A stretch of DNA of 48,310 nucleotides from an uncultured Oscillospiraceae bacterium (GTDB taxonomy: Bacteria; Bacillota; Clostridia; Oscillospirales; Ruminococcaceae), in contig CAJTTB010000020.1 of NCBI GenBank assembly GCA_910579175.1, forward strand, positions 1 to 48,310, given 5' to 3'. Below the pieces are notes generated by a model. That model was not told the origin of the DNA. It saw only the letters and a program-made list of their open reading frames with translations, and did not search any database. The translations under genes and the position numbers were made by a program. Each line of letters begins with the position of its first letter. The stretch's first letter is position 1. Positions 34,624 to 43,058 of this stretch are shown in pieces.

Positions 34624-34785
34624 TGGATACAAATAGAATGGATTTTAAAGATACCCAAATAAAAAGCCTCTTTAAAAAAGTGTAGTTATCTTAAAATCTG
34701 AGTGATTTCACAAGGGTAGATTGAAGGAAATCGAATTCTGTGATAAAATCAGAACAATTAGAACTTGTGAAGGTGAGGAATGTAG

Positions 34786-35367
34786 ATGACAACCATTTAT
34801 TTTATCAGGCATGCTCAACCAAATTATGATAATCACGATGATGTATCAAGAGAACTTTCTGACAAAGGATTACAGGACAGAAAACTTGTTACCAAATTTT
34901 TGGCAGGTAAACACATTGATGTGATATTATCAAGTCCTTATAAGCGGGCAGTTGATACAGTTGCTGATTTTGCAAAATTGGCAAAGCTGGAAATTGAAAC
35001 AATAACAGATTTTAGAGAACGCAGAATAGATAGTGAGTGGATACCCGACTTTGACACCTTTTGTAAAAAACAGTGGGAAGATTTTAATCATAAGTTATCC
35101 GACGGTGAATCGCTAAAAGAAGTACAGAATCGAAATATACGGGCATTAAATGACGTTTTAAAAAGATTTAGCGGGAAGAGGATTGTGATTGGAAGTCATG
35201 GAACTGCATTAAGTACAATTATCAACTATTATGACAATACATTTGGTTATGCTGATTTTCAAAAAAACAGAAGTTTGATGCCATGGGTAGTGCAATTTAC
35301 TTTTAAAGGTCATAGTTGTATGGGTATTGAGCATTACAACTTGTTTGAGCTTTTGTTGGATAAGTAA
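34786..35367 (+). CDS. Histidine phosphatase (phosphoglycerate mutase-like) family protein
   Basis: 193 residues. The phospho-accepting R8-H9 is in FIRHAQP, R54 in SPYKRAVDT and the second histidine H138 in GSHGTALS, so the branch-1 active site is complete. The substrate is unknown; such proteins act on small phosphates or phosphoproteins. GGTGAGGA precedes the ATG. Terminator-like hairpins follow. Confidence 0.92.
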   Translation: MTTIYFIRHAQPNYDNHDDVSRELSDKGLQDRKLVTKFLAGKHIDVILSSPYKRAVDTVADFAKLAKLEIETITDFRERRIDSEWIPDFDTFCKKQWEDFNHKLSDGESLKEVQNRNIRALNDVLKRFSGKRIVIGSHGTALSTIINYYDNTFGYADFQKNRSLMPWVVQFTFKGHSCMGIEHYNLFELLLDK

Positions 35368-35383
35368 AATTTTAATTTTGTTG

Positions 35384-35415
35384 GGCAGTCATCTAAATCG
35401 GTGACTGCCTATTTT
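35384..35415 (+). terminator. Terminator of the histidine phosphatase gene
   Basis: GGCAGTCA (35384-35391) pairs with TGACTGCC (35402-35409) around a 10-nt loop, followed by TATTTT. Confidence 0.8.
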
Positions 35416-35448
35416 AGATATCTTACTAGACGGTTTCATAAAAATTTG

Positions 35449-35512
35449 AAAAAAGGTATATTTTTTGTCATTATAAAAACCGTCAATAAGATTGTCTGCT
35501 TGATAATAAAAA
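35449..35512 (-). repeat. Interspersed two-block repeat, copy A
   Basis: On the minus strand: TTTTTATTA (35504-35512), 35 nt, then the core ACAAAAAATATACCTTTTTT (35449-35468). Both blocks and their spacing match the copies at 39671 (plus) and 48009-48310 (plus). Here the core is also flanked by ACGGTTT (35430-35436) and AAACCGT (35477-35483). Confidence 0.65.
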
Positions 35513-35541
35513 ATGCTACAATGAATGTTGCAGCATTTTTT
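35507..35541. terminator. Terminator at the end of the CmpB-like gene
   Basis: AAAAAATGCT-A-CAA pairs with TTG-C-AGCATTTTTT across a 6-nt loop. Poly-A on one side and poly-T on the other let it act on both strands; it abuts the minus-strand stop codon at 35541. Confidence 0.75.
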
Positions 35542-36338
35542 TAAGATTTGTGTTTGCGGTTAAGCCATTTTTTTTGAATTTGTTCTAAAGCGTCTTTGTG
35601 TTTGATGGATTTCATTTTTGGGAATGCCTGTAATAAACGTCGTTCATTAAATTTTAGTTGTGTGGATAATTGCTCTATTTTTGCGGCATTTTGTTCTAAA
35701 TGTCCGCCAATTTTTTGACGATATTCCTGTAAATTTTCTTTTAAATCCTCTGTATGCTCTTGTAAATGGTCCTTTAATTTATGATAATGGTTGTTGATGG
35801 CTTGTTGTAATTCTGCCAACCGGTGGTTCATAGATAAAATACTTTTGACAGTGATAAACAAATCTATCATTAAAATCAAAAAGAGGGTATCACTGAGTAC
35901 AATGAGCCAAAACACTGGCAGTTTATTTACAAAATTTGAAATAAATGGGTGAATGTATTTTAATAGTAATACAGATAATAAGCCAAAGACAATAGCTCCC
36001 AATAGACAAACTCTACCGTTTAATTGAAAGCGGTATCGGGAATAGTCCCACCAACGAGTGTGAAATAATGTTTCCAATATCCAAGAGGTGATATATTCCA
36101 GTGTACAGGTCAATACCACACTGGATAAAAATAAAGATAAGATATTTTTGTCGGCAATATTTTCTAGACAAAAGATGATAATTAAGGCGCCAAATCCATA
36201 GACAGGACAGACAGGACCGTTTAAAAATCCGCGATTGACCAATTTTTTTCCAGTAATGGAGCAGAGTGTGGATTCGTATGCCCAACCAATAAAGCTATAA
36301 ATCATAAGCCATAAAAAGATAATATTTATTTGAACCAT
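35541..36338 (-). CDS. Putative ABC-transporter permease-like membrane protein (CmpB/COG4905 family)
   Basis: 265 residues. The N-terminal half has four to five transmembrane segments with the family features FIGWAYESTLCSITGKKLVNRGFLNGP and CPVYGFGALI, and HTRWWDYS near residue 95. The C-terminal ~100 residues are a long hydrophilic coiled coil (LQEHTEDLKENLQEYRQKIGG). The family is named as a permease, but no ATPase is encoded here and the function is not established. The start is ATG at 36338; a TTG at 36344 is an alternative with closer spacing to AAAGGA. Confidence 0.82.
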   Translation of the reverse strand: MVQINIIFLWLMIYSFIGWAYESTLCSITGKKLVNRGFLNGPVCPVYGFGALIIIFCLENIADKNILSLFLSSVVLTCTLEYITSWILETLFHTRWWDYSRYRFQLNGRVCLLGAIVFGLLSVLLLKYIHPFISNFVNKLPVFWLIVLSDTLFLILMIDLFITVKSILSMNHRLAELQQAINNHYHKLKDHLQEHTEDLKENLQEYRQKIGGHLEQNAAKIEQLSTQLKFNERRLLQAFPKMKSIKHKDALEQIQKKWLNRKHKS

Positions 36339-36355
36339 AGGCAATCAAATCCTTT

Positions 36356-37564
36356 CTAAACCTGAGAAGAAGCTGATTTTTTGCGTTTTGGTAGAATAAT
36401 TTCTCCTGCTTTTACTAGGGCAGCTTTTGCGACACTTGGTCCTAAGATAGAATAAACGAAGGTGGAACATAAAATAACAGTGCGAATTTGAGCAGCAAAT
36501 TGTGGTACAATGGATTCTGCTACCAGTACAAGCCCCAAAGCAACACCCGCTTGTGGCATAAGGGTGGGTCCTAGGTATTTGCAAATTTTGGGTTCTGCCT
36601 TTTGTATCTTTCCGCCAAGCCAAGCTCCAAACATTTTTCCAACCACTCTCATAATGATGTAAATGACGCCAATGAGACCAATGCTTTGAATTGCACTCAG
36701 GTCAAAACCAGCTCCACTCATAGCGAAAAACAACATAAATAAGGGGGGAGTAAAACTGTCAGAAATTTTGATAAAACTTTCAATATCATGAAAGATGTTT
36801 ACCAATACTCCACCCAATGACATACAACTGAGCAATGCGGAACCCCCCAATAGATTGGAGAGCCAAATGGACAAAAAGATAAATCCCACTAACATACATA
36901 AACGGTTAGAAGGTTTTTTAAAATATTTTGCCAACAGTGCGATAAAAATTGCCAGGATTGCACCGATTACAAAAGAAATAATGATCTCATAAAAAGGCGA
37001 AAAGATAGAAAGAATAGAAATTCCCTGATGTGATTCCATGGACTTGACAATGGTTGCAGCAAACCCAAAGGCAATCAAAGCGACTGCGTCATCTAGGGCA
37101 ACAACGCTCATTAACATAGAAGTCAAACTTCCCTTAGCTTTATACTGATTGATAACCATAATGGTTTGAGCAGGTGCTGTAGCAGCGGCAATGGCACCAA
37201 GCAAAATAGAAAGCATGGGGTCAAATCCCAATAAAATACAAGTCAGCATAACAAAGATAACCGCGCCAAAACTTTCGGCAATGGCGATGACAATTGGGGT
37301 GATTCCAACTTGTTTAAAATAGTTGAGTTTAAATTCACTGCCAATGGAAAATGCAATAAATCCCAATGCCATATCAGATGCCACTGAAAAATTACTGACC
37401 ATGTCCGCTGGAATCAAATTGAATACAGAGGGTCCCAATAATAGTCCTGCGATCAAGTAACCAGTCACATTGGGCATTTTAAATAATTTAACCAGTCTGC
37501 CAAAGAGTAAGCCAGTGACCATAATGATGCCAATGTCAAATAAAATCGTATTACTCACCGTCAC
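36356..37564 (-). CDS. Cation:proton antiporter (CPA2/KefB-like)
   Basis: 402 residues with about 12 hydrophobic segments and the Na_H_Exchanger fold. NVTGYLIAGLLLGP near 32-45, GSEFKLN and ALDDAVALIAFG with the ion-binding Asp pair are visible. It ends after the membrane domain, without the RCK (TrkA-N) domain that regulates Kef-type proteins. The upstream PII-like gene overlaps it by 14 bp and may supply regulation in trans (inference). The start is GTG at 37564 or 37558; AAAGGGG suits the second better. The ion is unknown. Confidence 0.88.
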   Translation of the reverse strand: MTVSNTILFDIGIIMVTGLLFGRLVKLFKMPNVTGYLIAGLLLGPSVFNLIPADMVSNFSVASDMALGFIAFSIGSEFKLNYFKQVGITPIVIAIAESFGAVIFVMLTCILLGFDPMLSILLGAIAAATAPAQTIMVINQYKAKGSLTSMLMSVVALDDAVALIAFGFAATIVKSMESHQGISILSIFSPFYEIIISFVIGAILAIFIALLAKYFKKPSNRLCMLVGFIFLSIWLSNLLGGSALLSCMSLGGVLVNIFHDIESFIKISDSFTPPLFMLFFAMSGAGFDLSAIQSIGLIGVIYIIMRVVGKMFGAWLGGKIQKAEPKICKYLGPTLMPQAGVALGLVLVAESIVPQFAAQIRTVILCSTFVYSILGPSVAKAALVKAGEIILPKRKKSASSQV

Positions 37565-37895
37565 GCAGCCCCTTTACATAATCTAGCGGAAAACTCAACA
37601 CAATGCCAGCGTTTTTTTCATGTAAATCTCCAACAATTCGTTCAATTGCTTCTACTGCAATCGCAAGTTGTTCATCAGAGATCACCGTAAAAATAGTATT
37701 GCTTTTGGCACGAGAAGGATTTAAAAAATGACGCAGTGAACCCATAAAGGGAAGGTCTTCTTCATCTGCATGAAGCACCTTTGCCATACCTGTACTTTCT
37801 AAGATGGTGGCACCATGAATTCCCACTCTCATAAATTCATTCATTAAAGCGTCCAACTTTTCACAGTGGTTTAATACAAAAATAAGTATTCTCAA
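37551..37895 (-). CDS. PII-like signal-transduction protein
   Basis: 114 residues, ferredoxin-like PII fold. GIHGATILESTGM near 25-37 precedes a shortened T-loop region, and GIVLSFPLDYVKGL near 97-110 is the C-terminal PII-like strand. Classical PII uridylylation Tyr is not evident. The start is TTG at 37895, 8 nt after AGGAGG. It overlaps the antiporter gene by 14 bp, so both are probably made together, and the PII-like protein may bind a nucleotide and gate the transporter (inference). Confidence 0.8.
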   Translation of the reverse strand: MRILIFVLNHCEKLDALMNEFMRVGIHGATILESTGMAKVLHADEEDLPFMGSLRHFLNPSRAKSNTIFTVISDEQLAIAVEAIERIVGDLHEKNAGIVLSFPLDYVKGLRDGE

Positions 37896-38047
37896 TGAAA
37901 TGTCCTCCTTTGTATCATAAACGATTTATCTTTTTTAGTATAGCACAAGCAAATAACAGCTGCAATAAAAGGAATTATTTCTGAGAAAATATGTAAAAAT
38001 GTTTGGCTCTTTCTGTTGGGTAATCAGTGATGGCAATCAAATATTTG

Positions 38048-38104
38048 TTGACAAGTAATTTTTTCGGTGCTATATTTTAAAGAAATCATCTTATCAGATG
38101 ATTT
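38048..38104 (+). promoter_or_regulatory. Promoter and 5' hairpin of the lipoprotein gene
   Basis: TTGACA (38048-38053), a 17-nt spacer and TATATT (38071-38076) make a good sigma-A promoter. The predicted transcript begins almost at AAATCATCT/AGATGATTT (38083-38104), a perfect 9-bp hairpin before the ribosome binding site. Confidence 0.65.
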
Positions 38105-38128
38105 TTATAAAAGGGAGATGAAAAGTAA

Positions 38129-38908
38129 ATGAGAAAACGTATTTTATTATCAGGGTTATTGGCATTGACAATATTATCAAGCTGTGCAATTACACCAAAG
38201 GATGGAATGGCTAACGGTTCATCACAAATGAATACTTCTGTGCAGCAATCGCAAAGTTCACCTGAACAACAGTCACAGAAAGCTTCTGATTTAGAAGATA
38301 CACAAATAGCAGGTGATTCTTCTCAAGAGGTAGATGGGAACCAAAAAGATTCCGTTTCTGAGCAAAACAGTGTTGAGCAGGAACATCAGACCCCTGAGAA
38401 AAATAATGCACAGCAGGAAGAAAAAACTCCTGAAAATGACAATGCGTAACAAAATGGACAAAATCAAACAGCACAATTGTATATTGGTTCCAATGGAAAT
38501 TTTAAAGAATATCCATTGGAATATGAAGGAGAATTGACTCCAGATAAATTGATTGAGGGAATTGCGCAATTAACTGGATGGAACTTAACGCTGTCTGAGC
38601 AGGTTATAACTGGAAAAGGCGGCATGACAGTTTCATTTTCCAAACAGTCTGCAATTTACACAGGTCCTCCTCAGCAGCAAAAAGAGGAATTTCATATGTT
38701 TGAAGTGGGTCAATTGGTCTCTACGATTTTAGACAGTATTCAGCATACATTACAGTATAACTTTGTGGATCCAACGCGAGGGGCTCCCTCTAAATTGGAT
38801 ATTTATTATTGTACAGAAGATAACCAACCCTTGACAATTGAGGCACTGTATATCACGATTCCAATAGAGCAACCATATCAAGGAATAGGTGCCTTAATCG
38901 AATCATGA
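38129..38908 (+). pseudogene. GerMN-like lipoprotein gene interrupted by an in-frame stop
   Basis: The reading frame opens at 38129 with a lipoprotein signal (LALTILSSC, lipobox Cys at residue 19), followed by a Gln/Ser/Glu-rich linker. A TAA at 38447-38449 stops it after 106 residues, but the same frame stays open to 38908. It encodes a further ~150 residues with a folded-domain look (YEGELTPDKLIEGIAQLTGWNLTLS...) resembling GerMN-type lipoprotein domains. The linker repeats NAQQ as NA-stop-Q, so a single CAA to TAA change explains the break. No ribosome binding site precedes the second part. It may be a recent pseudogene, a read-through gene or a sequencing error. It overlaps the converging gene by 6 bp. 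Confidence 0.72.
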
Positions 38909-39463
38909 TTCCGATTGTGATGGATTAAATAAAATACCTCCAAAGTAGGTGACAGTGTTGACTCCATTGATGTATTTCATACCACATAATTCAGCGGTGG
39001 TGGATACTTGAATGCCATACGCTTCTAAAGAGGCATATGAGATATTTGGAAATCGACAAGGTTGTTCTTCTAAAATAGCACAGGTTTGACAGTGATTACA
39101 ACCGCCTGCACCTAAAACCAAGCAGTCTTTGAATAAACTTGTGGCAGTTTGACCGATTTCATGTAAGATATTTCTAAAATCTGCCCCGGCTGTCATCATT
39201 CCTTCAAAATCAAAGCTGTCCTCTAAAGGATATATTTTTTGGAAAATAAGTGCGGTTTGATAGGTTTTAGCCTGTGCAATCAGTTGATTGATTTCCCCAA
39301 CATGAGGTGGACATTTCCAATTTCGACCATAGTTTCCACAATAATTTGCCTCACAAGCCTTTCTAAGTTCTGGAAAAAATGGAATATTTTCCACCAAAAT
39401 ACTGCCAAATCGAACGCCTTCCAAAGTATTGATTTTTTGAATCAGTGTGTCTAGATGTGTCAT
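38903..39463 (-). CDS. DUF2284 predicted metal-binding protein
   Basis: 186 residues, Cys-rich. CxxYGRNWKCPPHVG (CGNYGRNWKCPP, near residues 41-52) and GAGGCNHCQTCAILEEQPCRFP are the family hallmarks, suggesting an iron-sulfur or other metal site. Function is not established. AAGGAAGG precedes the ATG at 39463; an in-frame extension to 39523 is not supported. It converges on the lipoprotein gene. Confidence 0.88.
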   Translation of the reverse strand: MTHLDTLIQKINTLEGVRFGSILVENIPFFPELRKACEANYCGNYGRNWKCPPHVGEINQLIAQAKTYQTALIFQKIYPLEDSFDFEGMMTAGADFRNILHEIGQTATSLFKDCLVLGAGGCNHCQTCAILEEQPCRFPNISYASLEAYGIQVSTTAELCGMKYINGVNTVTYFGGILFNPSQSES

Positions 39464-39629
39464 GATAAAACCTTCCTTTATTTGATAAAATTTATTTTTG
39501 GGTATGATAACATATATTATCATTGCAATCTAGTATAAAGCCCCCTTTCTTGGTAGAATGTTATGTGATTGTGGATATTGCTGTCACCAGTTGAGATATT
39601 TTCTGGGAAATGATAAAAGTAACAAATAC

Positions 39630-39668
39630 AAAAAGCCCATTTGGTTGTGATAACCAAATGGGCTTTTT
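39630..39668. terminator. Strong bidirectional terminator downstream of spoIIP
   Basis: A perfect 17-bp stem (39630-39646 with 39652-39668; core GCCCATTTGGTT) and a 5-nt loop, with A5 and T5 at the outer ends. On the minus strand it terminates the gpr-spoIIP unit. The remaining gap up to 39953 holds repeat copy B and nothing else I recognise. Confidence 0.85.
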
Positions 39669-39670
39669 CA

Positions 39671-39734
39671 TTTTTGATTATGGAACCGGCAGCACAGCTA
39701 TCGTTTGCAAAATAACAAAAAATATACCTTTTTT
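39671..39734 (+). repeat. Interspersed two-block repeat, copy B
   Basis: TTTTTGATTA (39671-39680), 34 nt, then the core ACAAAAAATATACCTTTTTT (39715-39734), continuing with TCTGTGCC as in the right-end array (TCTTGTGCC). The middle differs strongly from the other copies, while both blocks and their spacing are kept. Confidence 0.65.
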
Positions 39735-39953
39735 TCTGTGCCTTCAGACATATTTTAAATTATTAAGATTTTTTACATTATCCATTCAGATGGTTTGATG
39801 AATCAAAGATTATGTATTCATTCCCATTGGGAAATTTATAATAGCAGATAAAAATCATTTTATTAAAATGGGGTGAAAAGACAAAAAGATATTGGATAAG
39901 AATATCTCATCTATCAATTGCTTAGAATGATTTTAATTATTTTTATAAAAACT

Positions 39954-41135
39954 TTATTGACCTTTTAGCACCTTAATAAGTGTGTTTCCAAACAACCGGA
40001 TTGCATTTTTTGCCTCTGGTAGAGTATTGCCATGTCCACCCACTTCTACAAGGATTGACGCAGGGGAAAGATCTTGGTTATAAAAGCGGTCGTCTAGTAG
40101 GATTGGACGGGTTAAGGTGGGATAATCGGTTTCCATCCGTTGTTGTAAAGCAGTGGCAAAGGTGAGATTTTGCGTATAGTTTGGCAATCTGCCACTGCCA
40201 TCATCGGCACAGCAAATCATCATCAGTTGGGCGGTTTTGATACCCTCAATTTCAGTGGTGGGAGCAGTGATAAGATTATCCCCTTGTAGTGCATCCCGAT
40301 GGACGTCTAATATTACTTTGATAGAGGGATATTGCTGTAAGTAATTTTGAATTGTGACGCGAGAACGGTCATATGCACCAGTATAGGAAGGATTATCATG
40401 TTGGGTGGTATCATGAATCACTCCAATTCCCGCCTCCTGTAAGATTTGGGTAAGCACATCGCCAACAGCAACCATATTTTGACTATTATCTGTATTTCTA
40501 GCATTGTAGTTTACATCATACCAATCACAATCATATGGTTGATAACTTTCGGTGGCATGTGTATGATAAATTAAGACCTGAGGTTGTTGCGTATCTTCCA
40601 ATGTGATTGGAAGTGCAGCTTTGGAATATTCTACAACTTGACTGGCAGTAAGTGCAGAAAGATTTTTGACATAACCGCTATCAAGTGCTACAAATTGAGA
40701 GCTGGAGCCAGGGGTCAATACTTTATCGGTCACATCTCCTGCATTTTCTGGGCGTTCTGGAGGAGCGGGGAGCTCTTCGGCAACTAGAGTAGTTTCCACA
40801 ACAGATTCTGTTTGACTGGTATCTGTCGGTTGTGAAGATATGATATCGGTACTGGATAAAGTGTCGCTTAATAAATCTTCTTGTTGTGCATGAGAGGTGA
40901 AATTGACATCATCTTCGGCTTGATATTCTGAGATTTCTCGTTGGGCAAATGCAACCCCTCCATTGATAAATGACATTCCCGCAGAAATGGTTGTCAGGGC
41001 ATTTAATCCCTTGGAAAAAAGAGGCACTGTCAACTGTAATCCTTGGTAAAGCAGAATCAGTGACAGTGAGACAGAACATAATTTTAAAAATCCGTGATAT
41101 TTTTTACGCAGATAAGCTGGACGTATCTTTTTCAA
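39954..41135 (-). CDS. spoIIP: Stage II sporulation protein P
   Basis: 393 residues. One N-terminal transmembrane segment (residues 17-40), a Ser/Thr/Glu-rich extracytoplasmic linker to about 170, then the SpoIIP amidase/endopeptidase domain with YHTHATESY (first zinc histidine), DVHRDA and VEVGGHGN. With SpoIID and SpoIIM it degrades septal peptidoglycan during forespore engulfment. The start is TTG at 41135, with AAGGTG 7 nt upstream. It follows gpr after 69 bp, the usual gpr-spoIIP pairing. Confidence 0.95.
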   Translation of the reverse strand: MKKIRPAYLRKKYHGFLKLCSVSLSLILLYQGLQLTVPLFSKGLNALTTISAGMSFINGGVAFAQREISEYQAEDDVNFTSHAQQEDLLSDTLSSTDIISSQPTDTSQTESVVETTLVAEELPAPPERPENAGDVTDKVLTPGSSSQFVALDSGYVKNLSALTASQVVEYSKAALPITLEDTQQPQVLIYHTHATESYQPYDCDWYDVNYNARNTDNSQNMVAVGDVLTQILQEAGIGVIHDTTQHDNPSYTGAYDRSRVTIQNYLQQYPSIKVILDVHRDALQGDNLITAPTTEIEGIKTAQLMMICCADDGSGRLPNYTQNLTFATALQQRMETDYPTLTRPILLDDRFYNQDLSPASILVEVGGHGNTLPEAKNAIRLFGNTLIKVLKGQ

Positions 41136-41204
41136 TGAACTTCACCTTCCCGCAACTTCTTCAATACTGAACTATTGATATGCGAAAATAGAAGAAATTA
41201 TTCC

Positions 41205-42086
41205 TCAAGATACCAAAGAGGCGATGTCAGAAACGCTTAAATCGGGGTGAAATGCCTTGTTGATAGAATAGGCAATCACCTTTGCAGCATGTTCGATGAG
41301 CAGGTCAATTCCCCGAGGTGTGACAAACATATTATTGGTATGTTTATCATGGTCTATTTTGCTGTTTGTATACTCTTCGGCAATGGTTTTAAAGTCTACC
41401 ACAGTGGGAACACCTAGGGAAATAACGGGGATTCCCAATACTTGTGTGCTGATTTCTTGACGATGATTCATCACGCCAGAACCAGGAGAAATTCCGGTAT
41501 TGGAAATTTGGACTGTTTTTCCAAGTCGAGACAAGCTTTTAGAGGCAAGTGCATCAATGACCAATATCATACTTGGATGGAGTTGTGCAGATAAAGCAGC
41601 AATGATTTCAGAAGTTTCTATCCCTGTTTGTCCCAATACGCCTGGAGAGATAGCACTGACTGGAAACATCTTTTCTAATTCGGGAATATGTTGTTTAGAG
41701 AAATGACGAGTAACAAGTGTATAACGAGTGACCTGAGGACCTAAAGCGTCAGGGGTGATATAGGCATTGCCCAGTCCAACGACCAATGCGGAGTCTCGTT
41801 GTTTGGGAAATAGACTTTCGAGTTGTTGTGCAATCAAGGTCACTTCTGTTTCAAAATTGTGTGGCGTTTTTTCAAAGTCAGTAGGTTCAATGGTGATATA
41901 GGTGCCAACTTGTTTGCCAATTTGTTTTGCGGTGTCGGGATTTGTAACTTCGACCGTATAGACAGTCATTCCAGATATGTTCTGCTGTGTTTTGGTAATG
42001 CCATCAATGGGTGGTTCTGCGGCGCAGTCTAATCGTTCTATCGTTAAATCTGTTCTAAAAGACGGCTGTTGTTTAGGCAAATTCAT
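41205..42086 (-). CDS. gpr: Germination protease GPR
   Basis: 293 residues. FRTDLTIE near residue 11, ALVVGLGNAYITPDALGP, ISPGVLGQTGIETSEII and VIDALASKSL match GPR, the atypical aspartate protease that degrades small acid-soluble spore proteins at germination. It is made as a zymogen trimmed N-terminally. TTTGGAGGAA precedes the ATG. The N-terminal pro-segment here is short. Confidence 0.96.
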   Translation of the reverse strand: MNLPKQQPSFRTDLTIERLDCAAEPPIDGITKTQQNISGMTVYTVEVTNPDTAKQIGKQVGTYITIEPTDFEKTPHNFETEVTLIAQQLESLFPKQRDSALVVGLGNAYITPDALGPQVTRYTLVTRHFSKQHIPELEKMFPVSAISPGVLGQTGIETSEIIAALSAQLHPSMILVIDALASKSLSRLGKTVQISNTGISPGSGVMNHRQEISTQVLGIPVISLGVPTVVDFKTIAEEYTNSKIDHDKHTNNMFVTPRGIDLLIEHAAKVIAYSINKAFHPDLSVSDIASLVS

Positions 42087-42124
42087 AGAAATTCCTCCAA
42101 ATTTTCTTTTTTTGCTGAAACCAC

Positions 42125-42153
42125 TTGATTTTCAGATAAAAATATGCTATTAT
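42125..42153 (+). promoter_or_regulatory. Promoter of rpsT
   Basis: TTGATT (42125-42130), a 17-nt spacer and TATTAT (42148-42153) preceded by TGC, an extended -10 (TGnTATTAT). It lies between the divergent gpr and rpsT. Confidence 0.6.
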
Positions 42154-42261
42154 ATTAATCACTGTCATGGTCTTGTCTTATGTGTCTCGGGACTTGATTA
42201 TGAGTACTACTAAATTATTGTGTACAAAAACAATTGATTTATGTCAAGGAGGTGTTTTGGA

Positions 42262-42525
42262 ATGCCTAATATTAAATCTGCAAAAAAAAGAGTGCTTGTA
42301 AATAAAACAAAAGCTGCAAGAAATAAAGCATTAAAGTCAAATTTAAAGACTGTGTTGAAGTCAGCAAATGCAGCAATTGAAAACAATGCTGATAATAAAG
42401 TGGAAGCAGTTCGCTTTGCAGTCAAAAAAATTGACCAAGCTTGCTCAAAAGGTTTGTTGCACAAAAACTGTGCAGCTCGCAAAAAATCTCAATTAACTGT
42501 AAAATTAAACGCTGCAAATGCGTAA
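42262..42525 (+). CDS. rpsT: 30S ribosomal protein S20
   Basis: 87 residues, Lys/Ala-rich. It begins MPNIKSAKKRVLVNKTKAARNK and ends with GLLHKNCAARKKSQL. AAGGAGG sets the ATG at 42262; an in-frame ATG at 42241 precedes that site. A strong terminator follows. Confidence 0.97.
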   Translation: MPNIKSAKKRVLVNKTKAARNKALKSNLKTVLKSANAAIENNADNKVEAVRFAVKKIDQACSKGLLHKNCAARKKSQLTVKLNAANA

Positions 42526-42535
42526 TGATATGTCG

Positions 42536-42567
42536 AAAAAGGAACTATTTTCATAGTTCCTTTTTTT
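42536..42567 (+). terminator. Terminator of rpsT
   Basis: AGGAACTAT (42540-42548), loop TTTC, ATAGTTCCT and a run of seven Ts. It is flanked by five As on the other side. Confidence 0.92.
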
Positions 42568-42639
42568 GTGCTATGATCTGAATATAGGATTTAAGATAAA
42601 AGTCAAATCTTAATTTTTTAGTTTATCAGTTAGAAATGA

Positions 42640-42667
42640 TTGACAAAAGAATATATTATTGTATAAT
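42640..42667 (+). promoter_or_regulatory. Strong promoter upstream of the protease gene
   Basis: Consensus TTGACA (42640-42645), a 16-nt spacer and consensus TATAAT (42662-42667). The next annotated ORF is nearly 400 bp away. Confidence 0.75.
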
Positions 42668-42866
42668 GAGATAAGAAATTTTAAAGGGCTTCATCTGTAG
42701 TTATGCTTATCAAAAGTGCTATAAAACGATGGTGACTTTATAAATGGTACCAAAGTGTAAGTTTTTTGGTTCAAACAAAAATCGCCTAAAATGAGAATAG
42801 ACACAATCATAGGAGATCAAACTGCCTATCTTTTGTGAAAGATATTACCAAAAATAGGGGATTGTT

Positions 42867-42896
42867 TTGAACGAAAAAGTATACTTTTTCGTTCAA
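42867..42896. repeat. Perfect 30-bp palindrome
   Basis: The left half is TTGAACGAAAAAGTA and the right half is its exact reverse complement, without a spacer. It could be an operator for a dimeric or tetrameric regulator, or a stem in the transcript. Confidence 0.85.
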
Positions 42897-42937
42897 TGTA
42901 TACACAGATAAATTTTAAATAAAATTATTTTGTTGTA

Positions 42938-42970
42938 ACAAACTTACGATTGGATAAGTTTGTTTTTTTA
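42938..42970 (+). terminator. Intrinsic terminator upstream of the protease gene
   Basis: ACAAACTTA (42938-42946), an 8-nt loop, TAAGTTTGT (42955-42963) and seven Ts. Located between the strong promoter and the protease start. Confidence 0.85.
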
Positions 42971-43058
42971 TATTTTTTTTACTGTAATTTATCCATGTAT
43001 TATCTGAATGTAAATGTATACCTTTTTTATAAAGTCTAAATAAAAAGGAGATTCAAAT

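Larger units (their letters stand above)
42674..42970 (+). ncRNA. Candidate ~300-nt non-coding transcript or leader
   Basis: It is bounded by the consensus promoter at 42640-42667 and an intrinsic terminator at 42938-42969 (ACAAACTTA/TAAGTTTGT, then seven Ts). There is no ORF of note. Stems inside include CACAA plus ATAGG with CCTAT plus TTGTG (42802-42837), and a perfect 30-bp palindrome at 42867-42896. It may be an independent RNA or an attenuated leader of the protease gene, 90 nt further on. Confidence 0.5.

Noticed and set aside
43005..43030. A further copy of the repeat core before the protease gene (TATACCTTTTTT)
   Set aside because: Only 12 bases match, the upstream block is missing at the right distance, and the region is A+T-rich.
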